Positions 5,681-6,638 of a stretch of DNA of 6,638 nt are shown piece by piece (within the stretch, counting starts at the first letter, position 1; each line of letters opens with the position of its first letter). Location: NCBI GenBank assembly GCA_012513595.1, contig JAAZBY010000340.1:1-6638 (forward strand), given 5' to 3'. The position numbers and the translations under genes were made by a program. Under the pieces are notes generated by a model. The model was given only the letters and a program-made list of their open reading frames with translations, made no database searches and was not told where the DNA came from. This DNA comes from Chloroflexota bacterium (GTDB taxonomy: Bacteria; Chloroflexota; Anaerolineae; UBA1429).

Positions 5681-6638
5681 TCAGCCCAGCGGGAGGCAGA
5701 TGGAGAAGATGGCGCCGCTGCCGGGCTGGCTGTCCACCTGGATGGTGCCGCCGTGGGCGACCACCAGGTCCCGGGCGATGCTCAGCCCCAGGCCCATCCC
5801 CTGGGGGAACCGCCCGCCCCGTGCGACGCGGTGGTAGGGGGTAAAGATGTGCTCGCGCTCTTCGGCGGGGATGCCGGGGCCCGAGTCCTGCACAGAGATG
5901 CACACCTGGCCATCCGCCGCCTCGGCGTGCACGCGGACGCTCCCCCCGCGCGGCGTGTACTTGATGTCATTCGAGACGAGGTTGCCGAGGGCCTGCCCGA
6001 GCCGGTCGGGGTCCACGGTGGCGCGGGGGAGGTCATCCGGGCACTCTACCGTCCAGGCGATCCCCTTCTCCTGCGCGGCCTGGCGCCACGGTCCTAGCGT
6101 CTGCCCCAGCCAGGCGGTCAGGTCGATGGAGTGGCGCTCCAGCTCTAGCGTCCCGAGGCTCGCGTCGTAGAGACAGGTGAGGTCGTCCAGCACGCGGCGC
6201 AGCCGGCCCACTTCGCCCTCCATGCCGCGCAACAGCTCGCCACGCTCCTCCGCCGAGGCCACCGCACCGGACGACAATGCCTGGATGGCCGACAAGAGCG
6301 CCCCGAGCGGCCGGCCCAGCTCGTGTACCAGGTTGGCCAGCAGCCGGCGTCGGGCGCGCTCCAGGCTCTGCAGCCGCTCCGTAAGCGTGTTGAACGCCCG
6401 CAGAAGCAGCCGCACCTCCTGAGGCCCCTGCTCCGGCAGTTGCCCCAGCGGCTGGCCCGCCGCCATATCTGCGACGGCCCCCGTCGCGCGGCGGAGGGGC
6501 CGTTCCAGCCCTGAGGCGAGCGCCAGGCCCATCGCCGCCCCCAGGAACAGGCCGCCTGCCACGACCCATAGGATATACCGACGCGTGGCCGAGAAGCGGG
6601 CGTACACGCTAGAGAGGGGATCCGTGAGGCGTATCACG
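5681..6638 (-). CDS. Sensor histidine kinase, C-terminal part (TM-HAMP-HisKA-HATPase_c), 5'-truncated
   Basis: The frame is open to the window edge and ends at TGA 5683-5681, leaving 318 complete codons. Numbering from the GTG at 6637: the first 20 residues look like the end of an extracytoplasmic sensor domain. A membrane helix follows at about 22-42, HAMP at 43-95, HisKA at 96-160 and the ATPase domain at about 205-318. The phosphoacceptor is His105 (CAC, 6325-6323) in NLVHELGRPLGAL. ATP-binding boxes are N (NLVSNDIKYTP, 219-229), G1 (DSGPGI, 251-256), F (IFTPYHR, 264-270) and G2 (GMGLGLSIAR, 280-289). The H-box has GRP where HELRTP is usual, and the N-box has Asp224 where Ala is usual. GTG 6637 has no visible ribosome site within the window and is probably internal. 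The true start and the partner response regulator should lie beyond base 6638. The BaeS/EnvZ-like architecture predicts an OmpR-family partner. Orientation towards htrA suggests control of envelope protein quality. Confidence 0.93.
   Translation of the reverse strand, partial: VIRLTDPLSSVYARFSATRRYILWVVAGGLFLGAAMGLALASGLERPLRRATGAVADMAAGQPLGQLPEQGPQEVRLLLRAFNTLTERLQSLERARRRLLANLVHELGRPLGALLSAIQALSSGAVASAEERGELLRGMEGEVGRLRRVLDDLTCLYDASLGTLELERHSIDLTAWLGQTLGPWRQAAQEKGIAWTVECPDDLPRATVDPDRLGQALGNLVSNDIKYTPRGGSVRVHAEAADGQVCISVQDSGPGIPAEEREHIFTPYHRVARGGRFPQGMGLGLSIARDLVVAHGGTIQVDSQPGSGAIFSICLPLG

Noticed and set aside
1..6638. CRISPR arrays, tRNA/rRNA genes, insertion sequences, riboswitches, defence or prophage genes
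   Set aside because: I looked on both strands and saw no spaced repeats of CRISPR length, no tRNA-like cloverleaf, no transposase or integrase motifs, and no intergenic gap over 243 bp.

Overview
This is a high-GC bacterial chromosomal window with six protein genes, two of them cut by the window edges. There are no RNA genes, mobile elements, CRISPR arrays or long repeats that I can support. The GC-rich codon use, the strong Shine-Dalgarno sites, the membrane-anchored HtrA with two PDZ domains and the HELGRP-type histidine kinase suggest a Chloroflexota-like bacterium. A high-GC actinobacterium or deep-branching Bacillota member is also possible. This placement is inference and no marker gene is present.

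Layout: (1) bases 1-987, plus strand, a serine beta-lactamase/esterase-family protein whose N-terminus lies outside the window. The window opens only 9 bases before the catalytic serine codon. (2) 1090-1629, plus, a small LiaF-like membrane protein. (3) 1748-2908, minus, a PatB/MalY-type PLP-dependent C-S lyase. (4) 3152-3787, plus, a YhhN/TMEM86 (lysoplasmalogenase-family) membrane protein, divergent from gene 3. (5) 3880-5478, minus, an HtrA/Deg serine protease with an N-terminal anchor and tandem PDZ domains. (6) 5681 to the window end, minus, the C-terminal part of a HAMP-HisKA-HATPase sensor histidine kinase transcribed towards htrA.

Both convergent junctions (1630-1747 and 3788-3879) hold a long, perfect GC-rich stem-loop without a U-tract. 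These are probably shared bidirectional terminators. The divergent patB/yhhN region (2909-3151) holds a sigma70-like promoter for yhhN overlapped by clustered palindromes that look like an operator.

The most informative part is the 202-bp gap between the kinase and htrA. It contains four contiguous 11-bp units (5558-5601) with a TAAGG core on the htrA coding strand. The array ends 18 bp upstream of a TATAGT -10 box that lacks a good -35. An 11-bp period is what tandemly bound OmpR/PhoB-type response regulators use. The layout therefore suggests an envelope-stress circuit like CssRS-htrA of Bacillus or CpxAR-degP of E. coli: kinase, unseen response regulator, htrA operator and periplasmic-side protease. 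The regulator gene is not in the window, so this link is inference.

Apart from this candidate operator and the patB/yhhN palindrome cluster, the window looks like ordinary housekeeping and envelope-maintenance genes. I do not see a new defence or mobile system.
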